This document shows positions 53,556 to 62,709 of a DNA stretch of 64,000 nucleotides, one piece after another. A program made the translations under genes and the position numbers. The DNA is from an uncultured Lachnospiraceae bacterium. GTDB lineage: Bacteria > Bacillota > Clostridia > Lachnospirales > Lachnospiraceae. Every line of letters begins with the position of its first letter. Positions within the stretch are counted from its first letter, which is position 1. The notes beneath the pieces were generated by a model, which was given only the letters and a program-made list of their open reading frames with translations, searched no databases and was not told the DNA's origin. Where the stretch lies: the NCBI GenBank assembly GCA_902793335.1, contig CADBCZ010000004.1:1-64000 (forward strand), written 5' to 3'.

Positions 53556-54064
53556 CTGTCAAAAAAGTTTGCTTGAATATATCGTATAATAATCATCTTG
53601 CCTTTATGAACATTGCCCTGCCCTACGGCATGAGCTGTTTTATATATTTTTCAATACACAGCACAGTTATGATTGAATATATGATAGTCTTTGTTCGAAA
53701 CTTTTATACGTTTTCCTATTGTGAACGACTCCGATAACCAGCCATACTCGCTTCGGGACCCGTTTGCACTCGCGTTGTGCGACGTAGCAGTACTAAATTC
53801 ACGAATGCTTGTAGCATCCGTTCATTAAGTACTGACGTCACACAAAGCCCTTCGCGAGTATTAGGCTGTTACCGCTCGCCGTTTCACAATACTATAAGTT
53901 ATTGAAAGTTTCGAATTCACTTTATTGATATAATCAATCATAACTGTGCTGTTAATTAACAAATTATACAAAACAGCTCTTGCAGTAGGGGCAGGGTGGC
54001 TGGCAAAAAAGTATGTAGGTCTATATAACGTATCAACCGGCTTGCTTTAATGATCACTGCCCAG
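53556..54064. repeat. Palindromic intergenic element, copy 2 (inverted relative to copy 1)
   Basis: This copy matches the reverse complement of 1-490. Its own arms lie at about 53614-53705 and 53900-53998, with GAGCTGTTT at 53632-53640 pairing with AAACAGCTC at 53971-53979, and CAGCACAGTTATGATTGA pairing with TCAATCATAACTGTGCTG. The centre has a hairpin around ACGAATGCTTGTAGCATCCGT. A flank motif GGTGGCTGTCAAAAAAGT (53550-53567) recurs in direct orientation at 53995-54012. A small ORF at 53552-53737 is an artefact of the element. Confidence 0.75.
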
Positions 54065-54070
54065 TCCAAC

Positions 54071-54305
54071 TCAGGACTAGCGAAACTCTGGACAAAGTAT
54101 ATCTCGTATAGCAGTTTGTCTGTTTCAAAATTATATTAAGCGAAGCGTATGGTAAAAAGTTTTTTTATATGACATTTGGGAGAAACTCTATTGTCGGACA
54201 ATCGGTCATAGAAAAAAACTTTTTATCCAAGCGCACGCTTTGAAAGAAGTTTAATCAGACAAACTGCTATACGTAAAAAATGTATAAGAGTTTCGCGTAC
54301 AAACC
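54071..54305. repeat. Palindromic intergenic element, type C
   Basis: Two arms of about 110 bases meet near 54190: CGTATAGCAGTTTGTCTG at 54109-54126 pairs with CAGACAAACTGCTATACG at 54256-54273, GCGAAACTCT pairs with AGAGTTTCGC, and AAAAAGTTTTTTT pairs with AAAAAAACTTTTT. The almost loop-free design would form a very long hairpin if transcribed or extruded. Confidence 0.75.
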
Positions 54306-54344
54306 CGAATTTGTGGGGAAACATATTAAAAGGAGAATTGATAA

Positions 54345-54383
54345 ATGGCATTACAATTAAAAAATGTGAAAGAATATTGTTAG
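54345..54383 (+). other. 12-codon mini-ORF with strong ribosome-binding site
   Basis: AAAAGGAGAATTGATAA leads into ATG 54345, which reads MALQLKNVKEYC and stops. It lies 80 bases before the Xaa-Pro peptidase gene. The binding site is far better than that of the downstream gene. It may be a leader peptide or the remnant 5' end of a lost gene; there is no attenuator hairpin after it. Confidence 0.35.
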
Positions 54384-54443
54384 AAAGAGTGTTAAAGAAT
54401 AACGATAGAAAAAGTGTTAAAGAATATCGTTAGAAAAAATGTT
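54369..54443 (+). repeat. Three tandem 25-bp repeats
   Basis: Three 25-base units at 54369-54393, 54394-54418 and 54419-54443 share AAAGAATA at the start and a GTT end, with a fourth partial unit (AAAGAATTGAGAG) leading to the next start codon. They lie between the mini-ORF and the peptidase gene and could change its translation or leader length. Confidence 0.8.
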
Positions 54444-54462
54444 AAAGAATTGAGAGAGAATT

Positions 54463-55635
54463 ATGCAGGAATTAAGACGTGAAGAATTAAAGAAAATCTG
54501 TTTGGAAAGTAGTTTGGATGTTATTCTTATTGATAGTCCGGAGAACCTTAGATATTACACCGGTTTTACAGGCGGAGAAGCAGTATTCTTACTTGCCTGT
54601 GATAGAAAGAACAGTTTATCTTCAAATTATGATATCGATAAAAATAACGATAATGTATGTGGGAATAATATTCTGCCTGAAAAAGGTATGTGCATTATTA
54701 CTGATTCAAGATATTACGAACAGGTTGAGAAGGAGTGCCCTGATATTCCCCTTATCAGACTTAGTAATAGAACCTACATTGAGGTGATCAGGGAATTGCT
54801 TGACAAGATGAATAATGGCGACACTGTTGGTGATGGCTTCAGGATTGCAGTAGAAGATTCCATGAACCTGTCCAGATACCTTAAGTTGAAGGATGCATTA
54901 GCGGGGTATGAGTTAAATGTTTCGGGAGAATTGATCAATACGCCCAGAATGATCAAGGATGATAATGAAATTGATATTATTGGCAAGGCAGAAGCAATAG
55001 GTGATATGGCATTTGATCATATCCTGTCAGTTATAAAACCGGGTATTACAGAAAGAGATATAGCTATAGAACTTGAGTTTTTCATGAGAAGACAAGGCGC
55101 TTCGAAGTTATCATTTGATACCATTGTTGCAAGCGGACCGAATTCATCTATGCCGCATGCACAGGTGACAGACAGGATGATTGAATATGGCGATTTTGTG
55201 ACTATGGATTTCGGATGTGTCTATAAGGGATACTGCTCCGATATGACGAGGACTGTCGCTGTCGGAAATCCGACGGATGAGATGAGAAAAGTGTATCAGA
55301 CTGTACTTGACGCTAATCTAAAAGCTATGGATGGAATAAGGGCAGGCGTAAAATGCAGTGATATTGATGCACTTGCCAGAGATTATATTAAAGACAATGG
55401 TTATGGCGGTTATTTCGGGCATGGTCTTGGACATAGTGTGGGATTATATATTCACGAGGAGCCAAGATTTTCTCCAAAATGCGATACCATAATGAAAGAG
55501 AATATGGTGATCACCGATGAACCGGGAATATATCTACCGGGCAGGTTTGGAGTACGTATCGAAGACCTTGTTGTAGTGAAAGAGAATGGATATGAGGTGC
55601 TGTCCCATTCACCAAAGGAGCTTATTATTGTGTAG
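54463..55635 (+). CDS. Xaa-Pro aminopeptidase family protein (M24B)
   Basis: The 390-residue protein has a creatinase-type N-terminal domain ([21 protein letters not shown] in parts) and a C-terminal pita-bread metallopeptidase domain: [17 protein letters not shown] supplies two metal Asp residues, [16 protein letters not shown] a His, and [20 protein letters not shown] the two Glu. An unusual polar insert ([12 protein letters not shown], about residues 52-63) lies in the N-terminal domain. Such enzymes remove N-terminal residues before proline. In Bacillus a homologue (yqhT) lies with efp; here no efp follows. The binding site is weak. Confidence 0.9.
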   Translation: MQELRREELKKICLESSLDVILIDSPENLRYYTGFTGGEAVFLLACDRKNSLSSNYDIDKNNDNVCGNNILPEKGMCIITDSRYYEQVEKECPDIPLIRLSNRTYIEVIRELLDKMNNGDTVGDGFRIAVEDSMNLSRYLKLKDALAGYELNVSGELINTPRMIKDDNEIDIIGKAEAIGDMAFDHILSVIKPGITERDIAIELEFFMRRQGASKLSFDTIVASGPNSSMPHAQVTDRMIEYGDFVTMDFGCVYKGYCSDMTRTVAVGNPTDEMRKVYQTVLDANLKAMDGIRAGVKCSDIDALARDYIKDNGYGGYFGHGLGHSVGLYIHEEPRFSPKCDTIMKENMVITDEPGIYLPGRFGVRIEDLVVVKENGYEVLSHSPKELIIV

Positions 55636-55695
55636 TTACGTATGTTTGGTATAATGATTATAATATATAAGGTGTTGAATTATATGGTCTCAGCA

Positions 55696-56718
55696 TTAAG
55701 TTTGAATGACAGAATCAAGGAATTTTTTTGCTGTCTGACTGATGCTTTTTTCATTATATACGAAACCGATGGTACGCGGAGCGATTTCATAATCCATAGG
55801 TATCTCTATGACCTGTGCTGTATCAATATAATCTGTTATGAATTCTTTGACTACACATGCAACGCCCATTCCTATAGCGGCAAAGTCGATAAGAAGATCC
55901 ATGTTGTTGATCTCAAATACCTGACTTGGTTGTATGTTATTGTCTTTCATATATTTGTCTATATAGATTCTGGAAATATTGCCCTGATCGAGAAGCATCA
56001 GGCTGCATTTTTCCAGAATTTCTTTTTCTGACATACTGCTATATATACGTTTGTCATCCATATAATCTGAAAACATAATAAGGCCGGTCATATTTATTTC
56101 AGGGATATTATTATCCGGTGTTGAAATGTTAAAAGCTGTAGTTGTATTATTGATCGAAGAATTATGGTCTTCACGCACAATAAGATTATCAAGGTATGTT
56201 CTTGTTGCAACAAAGGTATCGTGTATTGAGCATATTGGCATGAAATTGTAGCCCTTTTCAAGCTCGGTTTCACATATAAGTCCGATATCCACCTTGTCAT
56301 TTTTTAACTGCTTTAAGGTTTCAAATGTTGGTTTACAGTCTATGGAAATTTTCACATGTGGGTATAACTCTATATAATCCTGAAGATATGGTAAGAGTAT
56401 ATGCTTGCAGAGGGAGGTAGAAGCTCCGATTCGTATCTGACCTATTCCTAACTCATCCATACGTCTAAGTTTCTTTTCTGCGCGTTCTATATTTTCAAAT
56501 GCAATCTCAAGCGATTCATATAAAGTACGGCCCTCGTCGGTAAGTTTGACACCGCGTTTGCTGCGTATAAAAAGGGACGTCGAGAGAGCAGTTTCAAGAT
56601 TACTAATTGATTTCGAAACAGCAGGCTGACTGATAAACAGACTTTCGGCTGCCTTACTTATGTTGCCGCAGCGGGCAACCTCATAGAATATTTTATATTG
56701 ATTTAAGTTTTGTTCCAT
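55696..56718 (-). CDS. LysR family transcriptional regulator
   Basis: The N-terminal winged helix is typical (YEVARCGNISKAAESLFISQPAVSKSISNLE in parts, then LFIRSKRGVKLTDEG). The effector-binding domain follows from about residue 90 (IRIGASTSLCKHILLPYL), with an insert near residues 175-195. At 340 residues it is longer than most (about 300). It is divergent from leuC, with 228 bases between, which contain two operator-like palindromes. Regulation of the leu-ilv genes by an intermediate such as isopropylmalate is a reasonable inference from position. Confidence 0.9.
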   Translation of the reverse strand: MEQNLNQYKIFYEVARCGNISKAAESLFISQPAVSKSISNLETALSTSLFIRSKRGVKLTDEGRTLYESLEIAFENIERAEKKLRRMDELGIGQIRIGASTSLCKHILLPYLQDYIELYPHVKISIDCKPTFETLKQLKNDKVDIGLICETELEKGYNFMPICSIHDTFVATRTYLDNLIVREDHNSSINNTTTAFNISTPDNNIPEINMTGLIMFSDYMDDKRIYSSMSEKEILEKCSLMLLDQGNISRIYIDKYMKDNNIQPSQVFEINNMDLLIDFAAIGMGVACVVKEFITDYIDTAQVIEIPMDYEIAPRTIGFVYNEKSISQTAKKFLDSVIQT

Positions 56719-56803
56719 AGTATGTCATACCTTTCATGCTGTTTTACGTTATCTTATCAGGTGAAAGTAAAGTCTTCGCTCTACTCGGAAAGTCCGTTCA
56801 TTC

Positions 56804-56840
56804 GATAAGATATCTTATCAATAGTAATATTAATTGTCAA
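56804..56840 (-). promoter_or_regulatory. lysR promoter with overlapping 16-bp palindrome
   Basis: On the minus strand, TTGACA (56840-56835) and TAAGAT (56817-56812) are spaced by 17 bases, about 95 bases from the lysR start. The -10 box lies inside the perfect palindrome GATAAGATATCTTATC (56804-56819). A half copy, TTATCTTATCAGGTG, lies near 56751. Binding there would block the promoter, fitting autorepression. Confidence 0.6.
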
Positions 56841-56846
56841 TCTATG

Positions 56847-56861
56847 ATAACCTGTAGTTAT
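56847..56861 (+). promoter_or_regulatory. LysR-type operator between lysR and leuC
   Basis: ATAAC-CTGTA-GTTAT is an interrupted palindrome of the T-N11-A kind recognised by LysR-type regulators. It lies 24 bases upstream of the leuC -35 box, a usual activator position. Confidence 0.55.
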
Positions 56862-56884
56862 AATAATTATTAAAAATATATATA

Positions 56885-56912
56885 TTGTTTATATTTATTA
56901 TTGTGATATACT
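56885..56912 (+). promoter_or_regulatory. leuC promoter
   Basis: TTGTTT (56885-56890) and TATACT (56907-56912) are separated by 16 bases, 34 bases before the leuC ATG. The weak -35 suits an activated promoter. No T-box leader is present between it and leuC. Confidence 0.55.
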
Positions 56913-56946
56913 AGATAAGAATTATTATGATAAAGGAGAGATTGTT

Positions 56947-58200
56947 ATGGGAATGACAATGACACAGAAGATTCTGGCTGCTCATGCAGGACTTGAAAGT
57001 GTAGAGGCAGGACAGCTTATTGAGGCAGATTTGGATCTTGTATTAGGTAATGATGTAACTACACCGGTAGCCATTCATGAGATGGATAAGTTCAACACTA
57101 AGGAAGTCTTTGATAAGGATAAGATTGCAATGGTGCTTGATCATTTTACGCCTAATAAAGATATCAAGAGTGCTGAGCATTGTAAATGTGTAAGAGAATA
57201 CGCGTACGAGCACAACATCACTAATTTCTTTGATGTTGGGGAGATGGGAATAGAGCATGCACTTCTTCCGGAAAAAGGACTTATAGTTGCCGGAGAGACC
57301 TGTATCGGAGCTGATTCCCATACATGTACATATGGAGCACTTGGTGCGTTCTCGACAGGAGTTGGTTCTACTGATATGGCAGCGGGAATGGCAACAGGTA
57401 AAGCATGGTTTAAAGTACCTTCAGCAATTAAGTTTGTACTTACAGGCAAGCCTGCAAAATGGATCAGCGGGAAGGATGTAATTCTTCACATCATCGGTCT
57501 TATAGGTGTAGACGGGGCTTTGTATAAGTCTATGGAGTTTGTTGGTGACGGAATACAGTATCTCTCAATGGATGACAGATTCTCAATGGCTAATATGGCT
57601 ATTGAGGCAGGAGCCAAGAATGGAATCTTCCCTGTTGATGAGAAGACTATTGAATATATGAAAGAACACTCAGCTAAGGAATATAAAGTATATGAGGCTG
57701 ATGAGGATGCTGTATATGATGAGACATACACTATCGAGCTTGATAAATTAAAACCTACAGTTGCCTTCCCTCATTTACCGGAAAATACTAAGCCGATAGA
57801 TGAGGTTGGAGATATTAAGATCGACCAGGTTGTGATAGGTTCTTGTACCAATGGACGTATTGAGGATCTTAGAATTGCAGCTAAGGTTATGGAAGGACAT
57901 AAATGTGCAAAGGGACTTAGAGTTATCGTAATCCCTGCAACACAGGCTATATATCTTCAGGCAATGAAAGAGGGACTGCTTAAGACATTCATCGAAGCCG
58001 GAGCAGTTGTTTCAACTCCTACCTGCGGACCGTGCCTTGGAGGACATATGGGAATATTGGCAGAGGGAGAGAAGGCAGTTGCTACAACTAACCGAAACTT
58101 CGTAGGACGCATGGGACACGTTGATTCAGAGATTTATCTTGCCTCCCCTGCGGTTGCTGCAGCTTCAGCGATTACAGGTAAGATTTCATGTCCTTGCTAG
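56947..58200 (+). CDS. leuC: 3-isopropylmalate dehydratase large subunit
   Basis: LeuC with LeuD isomerises 2-isopropylmalate to 3-isopropylmalate in leucine synthesis. The 4Fe-4S ligands are seen in GSCTNGR and [10 protein letters not shown]; further aconitase motifs are [18 protein letters not shown] (in two parts) and [10 protein letters not shown]. The 417-residue length is that of the shorter, archaeal/clostridial type, which goes with a separate small LeuD of about 160 residues. ATG 56947 follows AAAGGAGAG. Confidence 0.95.
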   Translation: MGMTMTQKILAAHAGLESVEAGQLIEADLDLVLGNDVTTPVAIHEMDKFNTKEVFDKDKIAMVLDHFTPNKDIKSAEHCKCVREYAYEHNITNFFDVGEMGIEHALLPEKGLIVAGETCIGADSHTCTYGALGAFSTGVGSTDMAAGMATGKAWFKVPSAIKFVLTGKPAKWISGKDVILHIIGLIGVDGALYKSMEFVGDGIQYLSMDDRFSMANMAIEAGAKNGIFPVDEKTIEYMKEHSAKEYKVYEADEDAVYDETYTIELDKLKPTVAFPHLPENTKPIDEVGDIKIDQVVIGSCTNGRIEDLRIAAKVMEGHKCAKGLRVIVIPATQAIYLQAMKEGLLKTFIEAGAVVSTPTCGPCLGGHMGILAEGEKAVATTNRNFVGRMGHVDSEIYLASPAVAAASAITGKISCPC

Positions 58201-58247
58201 GCATAGGCAGAGAACTTAATGAGTAATTGAAAGGAGATTAAAAATAT

Positions 58248-58736
58248 ATGAAAGCACATGGAACAGTACATAAATATGGCGATAACGTTGATACAGACGT
58301 AATCATTCCAGCAAGATATTTGAACTCATCAGATCCCAATGAGCTTGCAAAGAATTGTATGGAGGATATCGATCCTGATTTTGTTAACAGAGTTAAAGAA
58401 GGAGATATAATGGTAGCGAACAAGAACTTCGGCTGCGGTTCATCTAGAGAGCATGCACCGATTGCTATCAAGGCGAGCGGAATAAGTTGTGTTATAGCTG
58501 AGACCTTTGCAAGAATCTTCTATAGAAATGCAATCAATATAGGACTTCCAATCATAGAGTGCCCGGAAGCTGCAAAGGAGATTGAAGCAGGTGATGATGT
58601 AGAGATAGATTTTGATACAGGTATGATATATGACAGAACCAAAGGTACCGAGTACAAGGGTCAGGCGTTCCCTCCATTTATGCAGAATATAATCACAAGC
58701 GGCGGACTTATCAATTCTATTAATGCCAAGAATTAA
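58248..58736 (+). CDS. leuD: 3-isopropylmalate dehydratase small subunit
   Basis: The 162-residue swivel domain has [13 protein letters not shown], the active-site loop [12 protein letters not shown] and [24 protein letters not shown] (in parts). It matches the short LeuD type that pairs with the LeuC upstream. It follows leuC by 47 bases behind AAAGGAG. Confidence 0.95.
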   Translation: MKAHGTVHKYGDNVDTDVIIPARYLNSSDPNELAKNCMEDIDPDFVNRVKEGDIMVANKNFGCGSSREHAPIAIKASGISCVIAETFARIFYRNAINIGLPIIECPEAAKEIEAGDDVEIDFDTGMIYDRTKGTEYKGQAFPPFMQNIITSGGLINSINAKN

Positions 58737-58845
58737 TATAGTTGATATTGCTGTTATGCTAATGTATGGTTTCCGATTATAATGATATGGTCATTCAAGA
58801 CTCATTGATGTTAGTATGATTAAGCTTTAAGAGTGGAGGTCTTTC

Positions 58846-59610
58846 ATGGATTATGAGAAAGTTGTTGAAAAATGGAGAAGCAAAAACATCAAGGATGAAG
58901 CAGACCTTTCGATAGCATTAGATGATTTCAGGGTTATGTTTGCCTACAATTCTAATAAGATTGAAAACAGCGAGACAACTATTCATGACACCAGAGAAAT
59001 ATTCAATAATGGAAAGGTTATCAACTATACAGGTAATTTGAGGACGTTGTTTGAACTTAACAATCAAAAGAAATCATTTGAATATCTTAAACAGCATATC
59101 ATTGCTAAAGATAGTATTAATGTTTCATTTATTAAGGAATTACATGAAGTTATGATGAATGGCTGTTATGATGAAATGAGATATTCAAAAGGTGAGAGAC
59201 CGGGAAGCTTCAAGCTTCATGACTATGGTGTCGGTGATGATGTGGGCGTTCTTCCGGAGGATGTTGAAGATGAGATAGTATTTCTTTGTAACGAATTGGA
59301 TAATAATAGAGATACTGATGTTCTAACCTGTGCAGCATACTTTCATCTTTATTTTGAAAGTATTCATCCATTTGCTGACGGCAATGGCAGGGTAGGAAGA
59401 ACGTTGCTTAATTATTATCTTATGATAAATGATTATCCTCCTACAGTTATATATGATGAGGATAAGGATGTATATTATCAGGCATTGACTGTTTTTGACA
59501 AAACGGAAAAACTTGATGGATTCGTAGCATTTATAAAAGAACAGACATGTAAGACATGGTCAAGAAAAACGCCTAACCTGTCTAAGGGAATAAAAAGCAT
59601 TATATTATGA
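58846..59610 (+). CDS. Fic family protein, class II-type inhibitory motif
   Basis: The Fic motif HPFADGNGRVGR is complete at residues 174-185 with catalytic His174. An N-terminal inhibitory helix motif SNKIEN (S36...E40-N41, fitting S/T-x-x-x-E-G/N) should hold the enzyme inactive. Fic proteins transfer AMP or other nucleotide groups to protein hydroxyls. At 254 residues it is compact, with no added DNA-binding domain. It lies between leuD and leuB in the same direction, 109 bases after leuD and 85 before leuB, and interrupts an otherwise pure biosynthetic operon. Its target is unknown. Confidence 0.9.
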   Translation: MDYEKVVEKWRSKNIKDEADLSIALDDFRVMFAYNSNKIENSETTIHDTREIFNNGKVINYTGNLRTLFELNNQKKSFEYLKQHIIAKDSINVSFIKELHEVMMNGCYDEMRYSKGERPGSFKLHDYGVGDDVGVLPEDVEDEIVFLCNELDNNRDTDVLTCAAYFHLYFESIHPFADGNGRVGRTLLNYYLMINDYPPTVIYDEDKDVYYQALTVFDKTEKLDGFVAFIKEQTCKTWSRKTPNLSKGIKSIIL

Positions 59611-59695
59611 AAAGTTGTATTATTGTTAAATTAATATGATAGTCCAATACACAAATATAAATAATACAAAAAATAGTAGAAAAGAGGTTAAGAAA

Positions 59696-60778
59696 ATGGA
59701 ATGTAATTTGGCGGTCATCAAAGGTGATGGCATAGGTCCGGAGATTGTAACCGAAGCAATGAAGGTGCTGGATGCTGTTGGCGCAAAATACGGACACACA
59801 TTTAATTATGAGCATATCCTTATGGGAGGATGCTCGATTGATGCAACAGGAGAACCGCTTACAGATGAGGCGGTAGAGGTTGCAAAGTCAAAGGATGCTG
59901 TTTTACTTGGTTCTATAGGGGGCAACACACAGACCTCTCCGTGGTATAAGCTTCCGCCGGAGAAACGTCCGGAAGCAGGTCTTCTTAAGATCCGTAAGGA
60001 ATTAGGTTTATTTGCAAATTTACGTCCTGCATATCTGTATCCTGAATTAAAGGATGCATGTCCTTTAAAGGCGGAGGTTGCAGAGCGTGGATTTGATATG
60101 ATGATGATGAGAGAACTCACAGGCGGTCTTTATTTCGGTGAGAGATATACCAAAGAGATTGATGGTGTAATGACAGCAGTTGATACACTTACTTATAATG
60201 AGAATGAGATAAGAAGAATTGCAATTAAAGGTTTTGATATTGCTATGAAGCGCCGCAAGAAAGTAACTCTTATAGACAAGGCCAACGTCCTTGATTCTTC
60301 AAGACTTTGGAGAAAGGTTGTTGAAGAAGTCGCTAAGGATTATCCTGAAGTTGAGTATGGAGTAATGCTCGTTGATAACTGTGCAATGCAGCTTGTAAAG
60401 GATCCTGCACAGTTTGATGTGGTACTTACTGAGAATATGTTCGGAGATATCTTATCTGATGAGGCTTCACAGATCACAGGTTCTATCGGAATGCTTCCGT
60501 CTGCATCATTAAATGAAACAAAGTTTGGTATGTATGAGCCTTCAGGCGGTTCCGCACCAGATATTGCAGGAAAGAATATAGCCAACCCGATTGCAACGAT
60601 TCTTAGTGCAGCCATGATGCTTCGTTACACCTTTGACCTCGATAAAGAGGCGGATGCAATCGAAGATGCAGTTAAGAAAGTCCTTGCGGAAGGATATCGC
60701 ACGATCGACCTTGCAAAAGAAGGTGAACCACAGGTTAAATGTGACGAGATGGGAACCCTTATAGCGGAGAGAGTGTAA
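59696..60778 (+). CDS. leuB: 3-isopropylmalate dehydrogenase
   Basis: LeuB oxidatively decarboxylates 3-isopropylmalate. Motifs include VIKGDGIGPEIVTEAMKVL (start region), LLKIRKELGLFANLRPA (in parts), MRELTGGLYFGER, DNCAMQLVKDP and GSAPDIAGKNIANP. ATG 59696 follows AAGAGG and gives 360 residues, the usual size; an in-frame upstream ATG at 59636 adds 20 residues with no binding site. Confidence 0.96.
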   Translation: MECNLAVIKGDGIGPEIVTEAMKVLDAVGAKYGHTFNYEHILMGGCSIDATGEPLTDEAVEVAKSKDAVLLGSIGGNTQTSPWYKLPPEKRPEAGLLKIRKELGLFANLRPAYLYPELKDACPLKAEVAERGFDMMMMRELTGGLYFGERYTKEIDGVMTAVDTLTYNENEIRRIAIKGFDIAMKRRKKVTLIDKANVLDSSRLWRKVVEEVAKDYPEVEYGVMLVDNCAMQLVKDPAQFDVVLTENMFGDILSDEASQITGSIGMLPSASLNETKFGMYEPSGGSAPDIAGKNIANPIATILSAAMMLRYTFDLDKEADAIEDAVKKVLAEGYRTIDLAKEGEPQVKCDEMGTLIAERV

Positions 60779-60847
60779 TAATCATGTTGAATATAGTTAA
60801 ATAGAGTATTGCAATCATGAGGAAAATGTAGAATAGGAGTGACAATT

Positions 60848-62512
60848 ATGAAAAGTGATAATGTTAAAGCCGGCATGCAGCAGGCACCTCATCGTTCACT
60901 GTTTAATGCACTTGGAATGACAGATGAGGAAATGAAGAAACCTATGGTAGGTATCGTATGTTCATATAACGAGATTGTACCGGGACATATGAACCTTGAT
61001 AAGATAGCACAGGCTGTAAAGCTTGGTGTTGCAGAGGCAGGAGGTGTTCCTGTAATGTTCCCTGCAATTGCTGTTTGTGATGGTATTGCGATGGGACATA
61101 TCGGAATGAAGTATTCTCTTGTTACAAGAGATCTTATTGCGGATTCTACAGAGTGTATGGCAATTGCTCATCAGTTTGATGCACTCGTTATGATACCTAA
61201 CTGTGATAAGAATGTTCCGGGGCTTTTGATGGCAGCAGCAAGAGTAAATGTTCCTACAGTATTTGTTTCCGGTGGCCCGATGCTTGCAGGTCACGTAAAA
61301 GGACATAAGACTTCGCTTTCATCAATGTTTGAGGCGGTAGGTTCTTATGCTGCCGGAACAATGTCGGAAGAGGATGTATACGAATATGAATGCAAGACAT
61401 GTCCTACATGTGGCTCATGTTCGGGAATGTATACCGCAAACTCTATGAATTGTCTTACAGAGGCACTTGGTATGGGACTTCCTGGTAACGGAACAATCCC
61501 TGCTGTGTACTCTGAGAGACTTAAGCTTGCAAAGCGTGCAGGTTATGCAGTAATGGATATGTTAAAGAAGGATATCCGTCCGAGAGATATCATTACAAAG
61601 GATGCTATCATGAATGCGCTTACAGTTGATATGGCACTTGGTTGTTCGACAAACTCAATGCTTCATATTCCTGCTATCGCTCATGAGATTGGATTTGACT
61701 TTGATATAGCACTTGCCAATGAAGTGAGTGCAAAGACTCCTAACCTTTGTCATCTTGCACCTGCAGGTCCTACTTATATGGAGGATTTAAATGAAGCAGG
61801 TGGTGTATATGCGGTAATCAATCAGCTTAAGAGTCTCGGACTTATCAATGAGAACTGTATGACAGTTACAGGTAAGACTATCGGTGAGGCTGTTGAAGGT
61901 CATGTAAATAAGAATCCTGAGGTTATAAGACCACTTGATAATCCATATTCAACAACAGGAGGACTTGCGGTTCTTAAAGGAAATCTTGCACCTGACGGAT
62001 CGGTTGTTAAGCGTTCGGCAGTTGTTCCTGAAATGTTAAAGCATGAAGGCCCTGCAAGAGTATTCGACTGTGAGGAAGATGCGATTGAAGCAATCAAGGG
62101 TGGCAAGATTGTTGAAGGTGATGTGGTTGTCATCAGATATGAAGGACCTAAGGGAGGTCCCGGTATGAGAGAGATGTTAAATCCAACATCTGCTATCGCA
62201 GGAATGGGACTTGGCTCATCTGTTGCACTTATCACAGACGGACGTTTCTCGGGTGCAAGCCGTGGAGCTTCTATCGGACATGTATCACCTGAGGCGGCAG
62301 TTGGCGGACCTATCGCATTTGTTGAGGAAGGCGATATTATCAAGATTGATATTGACAATCACAGCTTAGAGCTTGACGTTTCAGAGGAAGAACTTGCCAA
62401 GAGAAAGGCTGCATGGACACCTAGAGAGCCAAAGGTTACAAGCGGATATCTTGCAAGATACGCAAAAATGGTAACATCAGGCAATCGTGGCGCAGTACTT
62501 GAGTTAAAATGA
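60848..62512 (+). CDS. ilvD: Dihydroxy-acid dehydratase
   Basis: IlvD makes the 2-keto acids of the valine, isoleucine and leucine routes. The Fe-S cysteines are seen in PNCDKNVPG and [16 protein letters not shown], and the C-terminal [18 protein letters not shown] (in parts) is typical. ATG 60848 with AGGAGTG upstream is preferred over GTG 60839, which is inside that site. The 554-residue length is normal. Confidence 0.96.
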   Translation: MKSDNVKAGMQQAPHRSLFNALGMTDEEMKKPMVGIVCSYNEIVPGHMNLDKIAQAVKLGVAEAGGVPVMFPAIAVCDGIAMGHIGMKYSLVTRDLIADSTECMAIAHQFDALVMIPNCDKNVPGLLMAAARVNVPTVFVSGGPMLAGHVKGHKTSLSSMFEAVGSYAAGTMSEEDVYEYECKTCPTCGSCSGMYTANSMNCLTEALGMGLPGNGTIPAVYSERLKLAKRAGYAVMDMLKKDIRPRDIITKDAIMNALTVDMALGCSTNSMLHIPAIAHEIGFDFDIALANEVSAKTPNLCHLAPAGPTYMEDLNEAGGVYAVINQLKSLGLINENCMTVTGKTIGEAVEGHVNKNPEVIRPLDNPYSTTGGLAVLKGNLAPDGSVVKRSAVVPEMLKHEGPARVFDCEEDAIEAIKGGKIVEGDVVVIRYEGPKGGPGMREMLNPTSAIAGMGLGSSVALITDGRFSGASRGASIGHVSPEAAVGGPIAFVEEGDIIKIDIDNHSLELDVSEEELAKRKAAWTPREPKVTSGYLARYAKMVTSGNRGAVLELK

Positions 62513-62568
62513 TAAATATTCGTAAGAGTATAACGGCTTAATTAGGTAGAAAAACTATTAAAATATAC

Positions 62569-62597
62569 TTTACAAATTATTTATAAAATTATATGAT
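62569..62597 (+). promoter_or_regulatory. Promoter for ilvB
   Basis: TTTACA (62569-62574) and TATGAT (62592-62597) are spaced by 17 bases in the 197-base gap between ilvD and ilvB. The remaining leader of about 110 bases has no T-box motif and no clear attenuator by eye. Confidence 0.5.
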
Positions 62598-62709
62598 GAT
62601 ACAAGTGTCATAAAGTCAATATGCTTTGTGTTTACAAGCAGTTTGACTGAGTGTAAAAATCATATAATTGCACATAACCAATTACGTTGAATTAAGGAGT
62701 TTGATAAGA

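Larger units (their letters stand above)
53226..54312. repeat. 15-bp inverted repeat enclosing three palindromic elements
   Basis: AAATTCGGGTTTGTA at 53226-53240 is the exact reverse complement of 54298-54312. The 1,087-bp interval between holds three large palindromes in a row and no gene. The ends look like termini of a composite structure, though no target-site duplication was identified by eye. Confidence 0.6.

Noticed and set aside
53552..53737. 61-residue plus-strand ORF starting MAVKKVC in the second palindromic element
   Set aside because: The start lies in a repeated flank motif and the rest is the palindrome arm; the other copy does not keep the frame.
53226..54462. CRISPR array or transposon with transposase
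   Set aside because: Repeats are long palindromes, not short evenly spaced direct repeats, and there is no transposase or cas gene nearby.
55642..56031. 129-residue plus-strand ORF opposite lysR
   Set aside because: It overlaps the 3' part of the LysR gene in antisense and has no recognisable domain.
56719..56946. T-box leader before leuC
   Set aside because: No T-box consensus or terminator/antiterminator pair is visible; LysR-type sites explain the region better.
62513..62709. Attenuator or leader peptide rich in branched-chain codons before ilvB
   Set aside because: No short ORF with a binding site and Leu/Val/Ile run, and no terminator hairpin, was seen.
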